Shown here piece after piece: positions 53,014 through 64,000 of a stretch of DNA of 64,000 nucleotides. The translations under genes were made by a program, and so were the position numbers. This DNA comes from Leptasterias polaris (taxonomy: Eukaryota > Echinodermata > Asteroidea > Forcipulatida > Asteriidae): contig JAZGTN010000037.1 in NCBI GenBank assembly GCA_037783415.1, forward strand, positions 7,226,426-7,290,425, in the 5' to 3' direction. The notes beneath the pieces were generated by a model, which was not told the origin of the DNA, made no database searches, and saw nothing but the letters and a program-made list of their open reading frames with translations. Each line of letters starts with the position of its first letter. Within the stretch, counting starts at the first letter, position 1.

Positions 53014-53548
53014 AGGTTCGTATATTATTGATTCACTGTTAGACTGAATAATATGGTACGGTATTTGAGAAAGTGTATAATTTTTTTTAAACCCTTTTTT
53101 TTTGCAATGAAAATTTCATCGATTAGAATTTATTCCGATTCAGAAACAAATATTTTTCTTTTATGAAGTATCTCTTCATAAAATAAATAACCTCAATCCA
53201 AGCTTAATGTCCTTTTCATGACAGAACTAAAAAACAATCATAAAGTGGATTTGGGCACATAGTATATAAATGATACTCCTTGAGTAAACAGAGTGCGGAG
53301 AGATTGAAATTCAAGATATCTGATCAGTGAGAACCATTTCAACAATACATTGTTATTTTCAAACCCTTGTTTATTTTGCCTTTCACCTTTAAATGACCCA
53401 GATTGATAACCCACTGTGTTAGTCCATTGTGACAATTCACTTTGATTGGATTTCAATTTCCTTCTCTACAATCTTGGTTTTCCTCTAAATCTTTCTCCAA
53501 CTTCAAATTGTTCTTGTCCTTTCGAAAAAGCCCTTGTACCTTTGACAT

Positions 53549-53885
53549 TTCATGGCCGAGCGGATAAGAGCACCAAGCTCAAGCTCTCGTGTTTCTGATC
53601 GGCAGAGTGCCGGTTCAAGTCCCACTTGTGACATTTAACCATTATTGCTGCGTACTTCGGATGAGACGTAAAGCCGTAGGTCCCATGTGTTGTGTAATGC
53701 AGGTAAAAGAACCCAGTACACTTATCTTAAAGAAAAAGGGGTCGTCCCGGTGTTCCTGTTTGATTTGCTGCATATTGGGCCACAGCATCTTGTAAACCAT
53801 TACACGGTGCTATTTCAAGGAAAAAAGTATCATACTTCAAAAACGTTGCTCCTCATACCTTTCAGGTAAAATACTGAATGTTGGA
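53549..53885 (+). mobile_element. SINE, tRNA-Leu-headed family, 3' truncated
   Basis: A box TGGCCGAGCGG, B box GGTTCAAGTCC, then the same body as 48342-48783 to near AGGTAAAATACTGAATGTTG. The GCGCTATATAA/ATT tail is missing. Confidence 0.88.
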
Positions 53886-56263
53886 GTAAAAAGTAGAAAG
53901 TAAAAATCATAATGAAAGATGAAGTAATTTGATTCTAGCTTTGAATTTAGGATACTGTTTTGGATCACAAATTGAAGAAGAATGAAAAGAGCCTATAAAC
54001 TGAGCACATTAACTATCCAGGGAGTGTCATCCATCCTTAATTCCAGTACACTTTTATTGGGTACCTCGAGTCATACAGAGTTTTCTAGAAGATTCCAGCC
54101 GTAAAAACTTGCCTCAACTTGGTCAATGATTAGAGTAGTATATAGACAATGTATGCTTGTGATGTGATTTTCGATTTTGAACTTCTTCTGAAAATGGTTT
54201 TAAATATTTTAAAATGTATCTGATCGAATCGGATTCTAATCAGCCAAGGCAGGGTACAGGATATGATATGCAAACTGAAACAAGATGTTATCTGAACTTA
54301 AAGTAAAAGTTGACTTCAACTTTGTCTGACTGCAGAGAGAACAATTATCATGTGATGTCAAAGACAAATTATTTTGATCTAAAGGCGAAATGAAACCCAT
54401 GTTTTCACAAACTTAAAAGCAAAGCTGATTATTTGCAAACAACAAGAACTCAGAAATGTCCTTCCAATTACTCAGTAATAGTGGCAGCTAATGTTCACCT
54501 TGCTGCAAGAATTTGTATACATGTATGCCCAAATAAGGTTAAAACAGTTCCTCATAAAGTTTGAAATCTAGAAGAAAAAAAACCAAAACACACACACAAA
54601 TCGCGATTTCATCCTGTATCCTGTCTTTCAAATATTCATCAACTTGAAATCTAATATGTTGATCACATTTTGTTTGCAGTGAGCTTTTGATGCCAGGAGA
54701 TGCTCAGCCGCAGATGGAACAAATCTTGATGTCTCATCTCACTTGTCTGGATCTTCAGTGAGGTCTGCAAAACAGCCTCCTTTAGTCTACACTAAGACAT
54801 CAAGCGATGAGAGTTTGATGCAGAATGGTAGTAGAGAAATAGCAAATCCATGTCAATGGGAGGAGAATTTGTGCCCTCTTTGGTTCACTTGAGTATTTAC
54901 TGTCATTTCCAGTCCCAGTCAAACCATGGACCCAGTCACATTCAAACTTGCTGACAACAACATTTGTTTGCCCACAATCTTGACATTTTCTCATATACCC
55001 TCTTTGCACAACTTGAAATACTGTCATTTACAGCTATGTGCAATGGAATTTCCTTGTACCAAACAATCACAGGTTCTCGAGTCAGTCCCAGTTAAACTTA
55101 TAGACAGCAGTGCTGGAACCATAATCTATCAGCAAGGAAAATTGTTGTCAACATTTTCAATGCCTCTCAGATCATATACTCTCATTGACATGGATTTCGC
55201 TTTAAGTTGGTTTCGATTCGACGGAAACGTCTTCAAAAAGAGGGGAATGGTTACATGTCAAATTCATTATGCCAGGCACATGGCAGGAAAGGCCTTTGGG
55301 TGAAGTAGAATGGTTGTTTGCCTACGCCCAGATACACTTTTATAAATATGATCGGAATTCAATTCCAGAGAACCACAAAACATTAGAAGGTAATCTTCTT
55401 TGAGCATTTACTTAGTGTTTGATGTTATCATCTAAGCAATAAACTGCAACAGCCTCCAGTGACAAATGCTACATTCTTATAATTTCTGTTCTGGCCAAAC
55501 AGAAATTATAATCAGACTGGTTTTCCTAGTGGTATTGTGATCAATTGTCTTATTTTTGAGTTGATGATTGAATGTGAACTTGGTGAAAGAAAGGCTTCAA
55601 TAATTTTCTCCATGTGCCTGGTTTAAAAGCCAAAGTGCAGCGTCCTTTGACAAAATAGACATTATAAGTCTCTCCATTAAAACAGTAGTTGAAGACTGTC
55701 TTGAGGAAACACACAGCAGTGTAAAGATCTGCATGTTTGAATTTCAAGGGTAGAAATAAACCTTTAACAATTGCAAGCTAGACTAAATGATGGATCAAAA
55801 TTCGATATCCATGCTTTGTCATTTTTCCAAAATGTTCGGAAACTTGTCCTTGCAAAAAAGCAGTAACAGTCTACTCTAAAGTATTACAATATCATCCCAA
55901 AACAGGAAGTTTTTCAATCTGATTAACTGTGTTCTGCTGCTGCAGTAGTAGAAACATCCTGCAGCAATCAGTCCTTCTTCAGTTGAAGCCACTGCTTCTT
56001 ATCAGTTGCAAGCATCCTGAGCTCCCTCAGTTTCTTTTGAGATTTTGGAGTATCTGATGCTGTCAGTTGTCCAACTCGGTTTTGGTATAACTTAGTACAC
56101 AAGGTTATCCTTTTCAAAGTAGGGGTGCTGTGCTTTGGCTTTAAGTAAACAAAATATATGTCTTAGGAATTATAAGATTCTTGCTTAATTAGTATGTAAG
56201 GAAAATAGTTTGCATGGTTGAATACTGAATTTCATGTAAGCAATGTTATTGTTTAATATGGAA
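53886..56263. other. No confirmed gene
   Basis: The longest open frame is 54926-55303 (plus, 125 residues). It has no recognised domain, signal peptide or splice support, though its length is more than expected by chance here; left unannotated as a gene. Confidence 0.35.
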
Positions 56264-56268
56264 ATGTA

Positions 56269-57177
56269 CACTGGCACATCATATTGGTATACTGATAATC
56301 TATATTAATTATATTCTGGTGAACTGTGGAGTATATGGAAAGATGCAGTCTGGTATAGCAACAACTGAATGGGTTTTGAGTCACCCTGGATCACAGTAAT
56401 TTCCAAGCTCACTGTCGTTGTGATGAGTGTTGTGCATTTATACTGCCAGCAGAACATGAACTGCAAGAGCATAACATCTTAAGTGTATGGAACCAAAGTT
56501 GAACAATTGTTCCTAAATCAGAGGCAGGTAACAACAGTTAGTGCGTCCATTGAATGCAGAGCACCACATCAGCCTAAAACTTGAGTCTAAGCACTAAAAC
56601 AAAACGTGCACTGATAGAGCACCACAGATATTCAAAGTGTATTATTACGTCATGGTGTATTACAGGACTGGAATCAGAATCAAGCCTCAACCAGGACTTG
56701 AGCTTAGCTAAATGCTTACAAGCAGCTATCATAAAGCACTGATATCAAACTCTGTACTCTAAAGAGTAAATGCATTCTTCAAAAGATGCATCCCTCTGAT
56801 TGAAAAATGATAAAGATGTTACAAGACAATGCAGATTGCTGTAACTTTACGACAATACCTCCACTGACTGCAATACTCTTCCCTCCTGTCGTTGAGCTAA
56901 GTCATTGTTATGACTTGTTATCCTAAATAAATGAGTTTTATAAATTGAAGGTACACACACTTCCAATTTACAGCTTAGGTAATTGTTGAAGAATCACCAT
57001 GAAAAAAGTCGCATAAAACAAATGTTTTGAAACAATACGTATGAACATTATTTTTGCAAAACAGAATATAAGATCAGTCTGGTACCAAGACTTGAAAACA
57101 TGCAGAGTATCTCATTCCATGGTTAGCTTAATAGTGGTGTGTGTACCTTCAGTAAAAAGGTATATGATGTGCCAGTG
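56269..57177. mobile_element. TIR element with CACTGG ends, 909 bp
   Basis: CACTGGCACATCATAT at the left and ATATGATGTGCCAGTG at the right, each bordered by TA (56267-56268 and 57178-57179). No transposase frame. It contains the MITE at 56946-57151. Confidence 0.72.
56946..57151. mobile_element. Nested MITE, 206 bp
   Basis: Ends TGAAGGTACACACACTTCC and GGTGTGTGTACCTTCA are inverted over about 15 bp. Confidence 0.7.
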
Positions 57178-57599
57178 TACATAGTGTTTATAACATAATA
57201 AAAAAATAGTCTGTTGTGTTTATTTTGTTGTCTGTTATGTGTTGGGAAGCATCTGCTTTCTATTTCAATCTTGTTGCAGCACTGACCTTTATCACGCAAA
57301 AGCCATCTTGTTTTTATTATAGTTTTTTTCTTTCAGTTAACAAATCAATGCTAGAAAATAATTCAGCCATTTAATAACATGTTGGTTGATCTGTCATGAA
57401 GGAACAAGGAACAATGTATGATAGCATTGAAATATTGCTTTTTCTGTTACAGCGATATTGCTATCTTTGGCCAATCAAAGTTATTAGCTGTCTCTAGTCA
57501 CATAAGTGATGGGCAGAGCAAGTAAAAAAGACTGCTGTTGTTGATAAAGTCAACCTTTGTCACTGAGGCCAAGTTGTTTCAAATACAAGGCACAGTTGA

Positions 57600-58030
57600 C
57601 CATTGTAATCTGTTTGTACACAGATGATGAGACAATGCCACATCAGATCACCTGAGCATTGAACAGAAAGTTCAATATCAAATCAAACAAAATAATAAGG
57701 TTATTCTTTTAAGGGCAAAGCAACTTCAACTAGAAAAACTTAGTTTTACAACAGAAGGCATCATTGAAGTCTTCAATCTGTGTATTCACGGACAATGAAA
57801 CAATGTCACCTGAGCAATGACCTGACAGTTCAACATCAGATCATTAAGGTAGCAATGTCAATCATACAGTTGTTTTAATTACGAGGCAACACCAGTGTCC
57901 TGACAACGGACAGAGCATACTCTCTGAAACTTTGAGTTCACATACCACAAACATCCTAATATCACTAGTGTCATCTGTATGTACACAGATGGTGAAACTG
58001 CTAAATCCGATCACCTGAGCAAGGAACAAA
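57600..58030. repeat. Tandem repeat, about 180-bp unit, three diverged copies
   Basis: Recurring ACAGATG.TGA.AC, ATCAGATCACCTGAGCA and GTTCAACATCAGATCA-type blocks near 57620, 57785 and 57975. Confidence 0.65.
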
Positions 58031-58154
58031 TACCACGTTTTAACGTCACTTATTAGTATGCAATGAAACTTTTTTTTAAAACCATGTTGCTTTGCCCAAC
58101 AAGATGGCGTGATAAAGGTCTGAATTACTTCTGGTCATGTGGACGGTGAGTGCA

Positions 58155-58468
58155 AGGGAAGGTACAATGTTAGAAACAATTACTTGTCAAACTACGACCA
58201 AAAAGGTTCAGTAACCTTAATTGAAGAAGACAATTCTCTGCAAAAATTACAAAGAGTTGTTGGACAACATCTTTTTGTAACACGTGTTTTTCTCGCAAAG
58301 TGTGTGTACTTTGTCACTGAAACAATGTCTGATAATTTAACTGACTTTGACAAAGTGTCGCACAATTTGTAATGCATTTCGAGCCACAAAAATTCAAACT
58401 GTTTGAGCATTTAAACGTAACAAAACCTTACGTTAAAAAGCTCATTTAATAAAAATAGTACCTTCCCT
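58155..58468. mobile_element. MITE with AGGGAAGGTAC ends
   Basis: Ends AGGGAAGGTACAATG and, in reverse, AGGGAAGGTACTATT. TTAA follows on the right (58469-58472); the left tetramer is TGCA, a possible decayed TTAA. The 77-residue ORF over it is not a gene. Confidence 0.65.
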
Positions 58469-58472
58469 TTAA

Positions 58473-61400
58473 GTCCACATATAAAATAGTGCTGCAACTT
58501 GTATTGAAATAGAAAGCAGATGCATTATGGGGCCTAGGGACTTTGTATATATGGGAAGGGTCTGGATAGAGGGCAGCAGAGTCTGAAATTAAGACAAAGT
58601 ATACACAAGTGTTCATAATCTATTGGTATTTTATTCACTCTATTCATATTTAAATTTGACCTTGAACTTGAAAAAAAATTTAAAAGGAGAAGCAGCACCC
58701 CAGTGTATGCAAGCCCCCCCTGGTACTTCGCACAAGTGCTCCCCGCCCACAGGTGTCAACAGACCTGTCAGTGAGTGCCCTCTATCAACACCAACCAGTG
58801 ATAGACTAACTTTGAAGTGTGTTCAATTGTCCCCAGTCTAAGTCTGTGTGGCCAAGGCGCCCTTTGTTGAACTTAACAGGGAAGGATCTAGTGAACTCTA
58901 ATAATCAGTTGACTTAACCATAGAGTCGAATGTATCTATATACCGCCTGGCATTGCTCGTGGAGAGAGAGCGCCCTCAACGCCTACTCTGAAATCCTTCA
59001 CTGTAACATTAAAGGAGTTGCGTCATGGGTTTCGATCAAATCATGTAAAATATAAACAAATGGACATCATTTTTGCGAGTGTTCTCTGACCATCTTGCAA
59101 TTTGTAGACCACTATTCAGCAATACCAATCTCTGCTTGCTCTTTGATACTACACTTTTAGGGGGTATCATTTTGTGCTGTGAAATTAAATGTAAACTAGT
59201 TTTCAAATAGGTAGCCAGCCCTGATTGGTTGTACATAATACTTAATTAAAAATTATTGAGGACTAACAGTTCTTATCGCAGTAGTTGTTTTAAAACCATA
59301 CACTTTAAACCAATGTGGTTTCTGTGCATGTAAAATATTCACTAAGGTTGAAAAGCGTACAAGTTTTTCTTTTGCATCATTAACAATTCTGGTTTTAAGT
59401 TGATACTTCATGAGCACAAACAGCGACTATTAAGTGTGTAAAAGATATGTCTCAAAATGAATTGTGAGATTTTCCACAAATTATTTGCAACTGTGAAAAT
59501 ATGTAAGTAGAAGAAGTTCAAAAATATGAACAGTATTTAGTATTTTTCTGCGAGGCATTCTTGAACTCCTTCAAAGGTATGCATACTTTTGTAGGATTCA
59601 ACGAATCTATCATGTTTTTAATTTCATGACGAGTTCAACTAGAAGTGTAGGGGTAATTGTGGTTAGGTCTTTGCCATTCGTTAGATTTAATTCCATTTGG
59701 TATTGGTATATTTTCAAGCTAGAAAGGTGTTCTGTTAAGTCAAATTGTTGCCTTAGAGATAGAAACATCATTAACCAAATTGAAGTTTCACAATTTTGTA
59801 TCCTATTTTGAGGCAAGTATTTCATATTGTTAACAGGATAGTCTAGGTCGTTTTGCATTTTTTGCATTTAAAAGTTGTGCTAAATTTCAATCTTTTCACT
59901 TCTATTTGATCTGATAATTTGTGTGTGTGTGTAAAACGCAAGAGTTAAATACCTGTACTGATTTAACTTGTAGCTAAAGTTAGGTCTCACATAATATCAA
60001 GGGTTTGGAGTGATGCCAAACTCTTCTGCTACCCAAAAACAATGTAAGGCGGTGAAATCCATTTGCGTCCAATGTGTTTATTGCAAACACTCAAATGCCA
60101 AAGTGTTTATTGCCAACAGGCAAACCTTAGCTGAAGGTCTGTTAGTATTTTGTTCACAGTTATCTGTGTGAGTTTATACACCTTCATAGGTCGAAGGTAG
60201 AACAAGGAGCTTTTTTACATTTGTTCAACAAACAAACATGTCACACTGCTGTGTAACTTATGTTATGAATGTACATGACTAACTGGAATTCTGCAATTCT
60301 GCACTTTGATATATGCCTTATCACAAATTTTCTTCATTTGGACGTCACTTGATCATGTTTCTTTTTCTTTTATCATGCCCTTACATCTTTTTGAGTAGCA
60401 CATCTGTAATGTTTTCCTGGTGTGCCACTATTTGGCACCATACTCTATTTGTGGCTGTATTGATTGACGATGTGGTGGCAATCTAATGGCAGATCCCATG
60501 GAGATTCAACACGTCAGTTGAATCTCCCCCTATTCAATGTCCGGGGCACTCTGTGCCGGAAAGTCCTGCCTCTTTCAAATAGGCCTGTACCTATTCTGTT
60601 TATAAGTGTGTTTGGAGGGGGGTGGGAGGTACAATAGTTTTCCAAATTATTCTCAAATTGTTTCCCTTTCAGATTTCTTTTTTCCAGTTCATTCTAAGTA
60701 GAACAACTGGTTCCAAATTTGCAGCTTTGGTTTTGTGATCACAATGTGTATTGCAATACAAGTACAAATAACCAAGATGAAAAGCTCGGGTCTTGCACAA
60801 ACCTGTCAACTGTCAAGTTTTGTGTGCTACTATACCGTCACATCAGTGTTGCACTGACGACGATATTTGATCAGTTTTTAAATTTCTGCTTAATTCTCTG
60901 AACAGAATCATTCCATTGGTTTTAATTGGGGGTCGTTTTCCACTATACGATTATTTTTCGAGTCAACCATTTGTTTCTGGAAATGTTACAACATGCAACA
61001 ATTACATCACTAGTCCCCTGTGTACACCTTCTGAATACCTCCCCCCTTCTTTTTTTATGACAGGACCTCCGGCCAATTTAACCCCCTCTGTTTTCCAGAT
61101 CCTGGATCCGCCTCTTTTCAATCTGCCCCTCAGTATCAAGGGAAACTATGGTGCCTTTTATCAACACAGGGTTTGCCAGTCCTGCCTCTATTTTGTCCAA
61201 GGTAAGTTTAATTGATATTTTATGAATTCATGCACTGTACACTTTACTATACATCCTCATGTGTATTGGAGTATGCTGTATGCATAACCACTATACACTA
61301 AGCTCACATGCAAACCTAAAAGCAGGCCCTGGGGAAAATCTACTCTACAACAAAGGTTTCTACACTATTTGTTAATCTATGCTCAACAACAAAAACTACA

Positions 61401-61480
61401 TTCCTAGATTTTCATTAGAAATGAAAACTTCTTTGATTTGTTTCTTCCTAAAGTGCTTCATAATTGATTTCCTCATGAGA
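58473..61480. other. No gene seen
   Basis: AT-rich DNA with short ORFs only. A perfect 11-bp hairpin is at 60500-60527; 61050-61115 carries a repeat end with GATCCTGGATCCGCCTC, also seen at 34.8 kb. Confidence 0.35.
60500..60527. repeat. Perfect 11-bp hairpin, 6-nt loop
   Basis: GGAGATTCAAC, loop ACGTCA, GTTGAATCTCC. No T-run or gene end is beside it, so no terminator role is claimed. Confidence 0.7.
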
Positions 61481-61483
61481 CCG

Positions 61484-62000
61484 TGCAAGTCCTGCCCATA
61501 TTGAAACTTTTGGCTCAATTTGCAAATTATTTTCTTCATCAGTCACGCGACTTTGTTTTTGCGAATAGGTAAAGAGGAAACTACACACAATTTTTTGTAC
61601 AGTGTTTTAAAGTTTTCTCCAGCACCAAACAGAAAAAAGCAGAAATCTACTGATCAGCTGAAAGGATGTTTGCCTGTTTCACATGTTAAAGCAATCTGTG
61701 CGGGAACCCAAGGTTCTCAAAATTGGGTTCCCAAATATTCTAAATATATTAAAACTTTTGGCTCAATATGCAATATTATTTTCTTTACAACTCGCGCAAT
61801 TTGTTTTTGCGAATAGGTAAAGAGGAAACCACACACAAATTTGTGTACAAAGTTTTCTCTAGCACCGAACGAAGAAAAAAAACCCAGAAATCTACTGATT
61901 GATTAGCTTCACATTTAAAGCAATCTGTACTGGAATCCAAGATTCTCAAAATTGTGTTCCTGAAATATTCGCAATATGGACAGGACTCGCACTTTTTTCT
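61484..62000. repeat. Tandem duplication, about 250-bp unit
   Basis: Units from about 61495 and 61745 share AACTTTTGGCTCAAT, TTTGTTTTTGCGAATAGGTA, AAGAGGAAAC.ACACACAA, CAGAAATCTACTGAT and AAGCAATCTGT.C.GGAA.CC. Confidence 0.88.
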
Positions 62001-62984
62001 TAGTATCACCACAGTTGGGAAAACATCCCACAAGAAACCTACAAGTAGTTTGCAGAATTATGTAATGGGTACACAATGAATACAACTTGAGGCCTCTGGA
62101 AAGGACAATGTTCTCGAGCAAAATGGCTGACCTACATGCTATAGACGTTTCATGTTACTTAAAACAAAATGTTGCTAACTTTTCGGAGGCCAGGAAATCC
62201 GAAATCACAGATTATCATGTCTGTTACAGTTTCTTATGAGAGCCATTTTCTCACTCCTTAATCTAAGTTAATTCCACATTGGTTCATTTTGTTCAACTTA
62301 AATTGTGGATTTTTTGTAACCACCAACTGGATCCTTGACACTTTCTAGCGAGAGTAACACATTTCGCTTACTAACTACAGTTTCTGTCTAATTGATGTTT
62401 CCACTCTTGGAATCTGGTCAAATAAATTATTCCTGCCTAAAGTTGTAGAATTCCCCAGGACCTGCTCTAGTTCCAATGGATCACTACAGTACTGTACATC
62501 TACATGGTTACATTCTACAGCAAAGTGATTAAAACCGCATCTTGTTACTGTACCACAGACTTTGACTTTGAGTAGCTTCCTACATGCTCATTACATAGGA
62601 GGATCTATCCTATACTGCTCATTTGAATTGCAGCCTATTGGAGATCCCTGTGTTTATGTTCATTGAGAAGACTATTCCAGGCACACTTAAAACACAGTGA
62701 CCCATATTTTTTGTTTTGCTGTTTGCCTACCTAACTTTTAGTGCGTGTACTATCCACATGTTCATGTTTTAATAACTTCCATGGTGCCTGTAGTCATGGT
62801 GAATTATCAGCATTGTTTCTGGATTACCTCTCTACTAAATTCCTTCTCTGAAACTTTTCCTAAAATCATATCTAGTGTGCCTTTCTGTACTGAGAATTTT
62901 CCTAATATGTGCTTGAAACTGTTGCAATATTTTTGAAGTACACTGAACATGTACCAATGTATTAATCTCTAATGCATCAAACTT

Positions 62985-63265
62985 GATTTGTTTGTTTGTT
63001 TGTTTGTTTGTTTGCTTGTTTGTTTAGATGATCTTCCCAACAAGGGAACTCGGCAAAGCTCCCACAAGGGGATATAAACACCAAGCTGGCAACAGCCAAT
63101 CTCTCTCATACAAACATCGGTTTAACGTCTATGATTATGAATTGCACAAATTGATCAATTGTGACTCAGTAACTAGATGACGATACTTGTTCTAGTCATT
63201 GTGAATTTGAACCTATAACTTTGTGATTGCAAGTTCTTCAGTCAAACTAACTGACTGTGGTGATG
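62985..63265 (-). mobile_element. tRNA-derived SINE with (CAAA)n tail
   Basis: The TTTG tail (62985-63026) is the poly(CAAA) end in reverse. The minus strand then has CTTGTTGGGAAGATCATC, a body with GACGTTAAACCGATG and AATTGTGCAATTCAT-like sequence, and a head with the B-box match GGTTCAAATTC (63207-63217). Same family as 45663-45876, with the middle present. Confidence 0.75.
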
Positions 63266-63630
63266 TCAATTTTCAGTATAACGGACTAGCAAGTATCAAA
63301 TTGTTTATCCTCAGAATTTGACCCACTGATGAATTTCAAATGAGCTATTTCTATTTCTCATCTACCCTGTTAACTTCAAAACTACTATCCACAACCTGCA
63401 TGGTAACTTCTGGCTGAACGTGCGGAACTTGCAGGGAATCAGACACTACATGTAACTGAAGGTGAGTCCTATACAGGAAGTATTCAGTACCATCATCTAC
63501 CTACCATGTTAATAGAACTCAAACTACTGGCTGTACTTTTCCTATTTTCAGCATCGAATCTAATTGTTACTGACCTGATTGCTAACAAATAGCACTGTCC
63601 TGTTACTGTGGAATATTACTGTAAGATTAA

Positions 63631-64000
63631 AGGCTGTATACACCATTGGTATTGGGTCGCCATCGACATCACCTAATCCCTTTATGTTGATTTTGATTTT
63701 TGACAAGATTTTCAAGTTTTGTGTTCAACAATGATCGGTATCAAATTCATTTCTCTATTTGAAATGTTGCTACTCCAACAAAAACGGAAATATTTTCCTG
63801 AGTTTGTGAGAGGGTGAGTTTTCCTCGACTCCACTAATATAGAAACCCAACATCAATTTCAAGGTTTTTTCTCAAGTGAAACATGATATACCTGTTATAC
63901 TGAAGCTTCTCCATGCTGCCTTTCTAATGAGTTCTTGGATTGTTTATTTTCGATCAAGCAATTTGGCAACATTTTCAAGTACTGTACTGTTCAAAAACTT
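63631..64000. mobile_element. Probable TTAA MITE, right end beyond window or decayed
   Basis: TTAA at 63627-63630 is followed by AGGCTGTATACACCATTGG, resembling the family A terminus AGGSRNNGTATAC. No right end is found before the window edge. Confidence 0.4.

Noticed and set aside
54926..55303. 125-residue ORF
   Set aside because: No domain, signal, splice or codon-bias support. It remains possible but cannot be called a gene from sequence alone.
59011..59575. TTAA MITE between TTAAAGGAGTT (59011) and AACTCCTTCAA (59565)
   Set aside because: Only about eight end bases match and the right TTAA is absent; likely coincidence.
1..64000. CRISPR array, prophage, operon or bacterial system
   Set aside because: The tandem arrays have no spacer-repeat pattern, and splice sites, SINEs and gene structure are eukaryotic.

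Overview
This is a eukaryotic nuclear window: AT-rich, with large introns, GT-AG splice sites, no bacterial operon structure, and dense decayed transposons, SINEs and minisatellites. The gene content (two-Ig membrane receptor, single-exon C-type lectin, PAN-HYR-discoidin secreted protein, GST-type exon) and the repeats (many TTAA-flanked MITEs, a tRNA-Leu-headed SINE ending in ATT repeats, Kolobok-, Ginger-, hAT- and piggyBac-like remnants) fit a marine invertebrate deuterostome, most likely an echinoderm. The species cannot be named from the sequence alone.

Layout. 1-3416 (minus): four exons of an unrecognised, probably nuclear protein, joined by phase-2 introns and running off the left edge; exon 1 needs a one-base shift at an A/T homopolymer. 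4258-5478 (minus): an Ig-Ig-transmembrane receptor with a tyrosine-motif tail, interrupted by one in-frame TAA between the Ig domains. 8992-9477 (plus): a secreted C-type lectin with TATA box and ATTAAA signal. 12044-12136 (minus): one glutathione S-transferase N-domain exon. 16773-21705 (plus): a six-exon gene for a secreted protein (signal peptide, PAN/Apple, furin-type site, HYR, F5/8C discoidin); the chosen exons sum to exactly 457 codons. 27931-27964 (plus): a possible first coding exon with a YY1-like start context. No other host protein gene can be supported to the right of it.

The rest is mobile and repetitive DNA. Clear cases with matching ends and target duplications are a Harbinger-type MITE (9538-9678), several TTAA MITEs (7011, 21001, 23789, 24792, 52579), a MULE-like MITE with 9-bp TSD (25214-25590), a Ginger-like deletion derivative with CCGG TSD and an integrase N-terminus (25771-26136), a hAT-like element with 8-bp TSD (29333-30236), a Kolobok-like element with THAP domain and TTAA TSD (32644-33614), and a piggyBac relic with another MITE inside its reading frame (40860-42432). 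From 31 to 58 kb the DNA is mostly decayed 80-350 bp tandem repeats, some interrupted by SINEs; one SINE insertion has its empty site preserved in the neighbouring repeat unit.

Three of the recognisable genes (Ig receptor, lectin, PAN-HYR-discoidin protein) are extracellular recognition proteins within 18 kb, so the left part may be an immune or self-recognition neighbourhood; this is inference from domains. No wholly new multi-gene system is evident. The best leads are the interrupted Ig receptor, the PAN-HYR-discoidin architecture, and the THAP/TTAA and integrase/CCGG transposon remnants.
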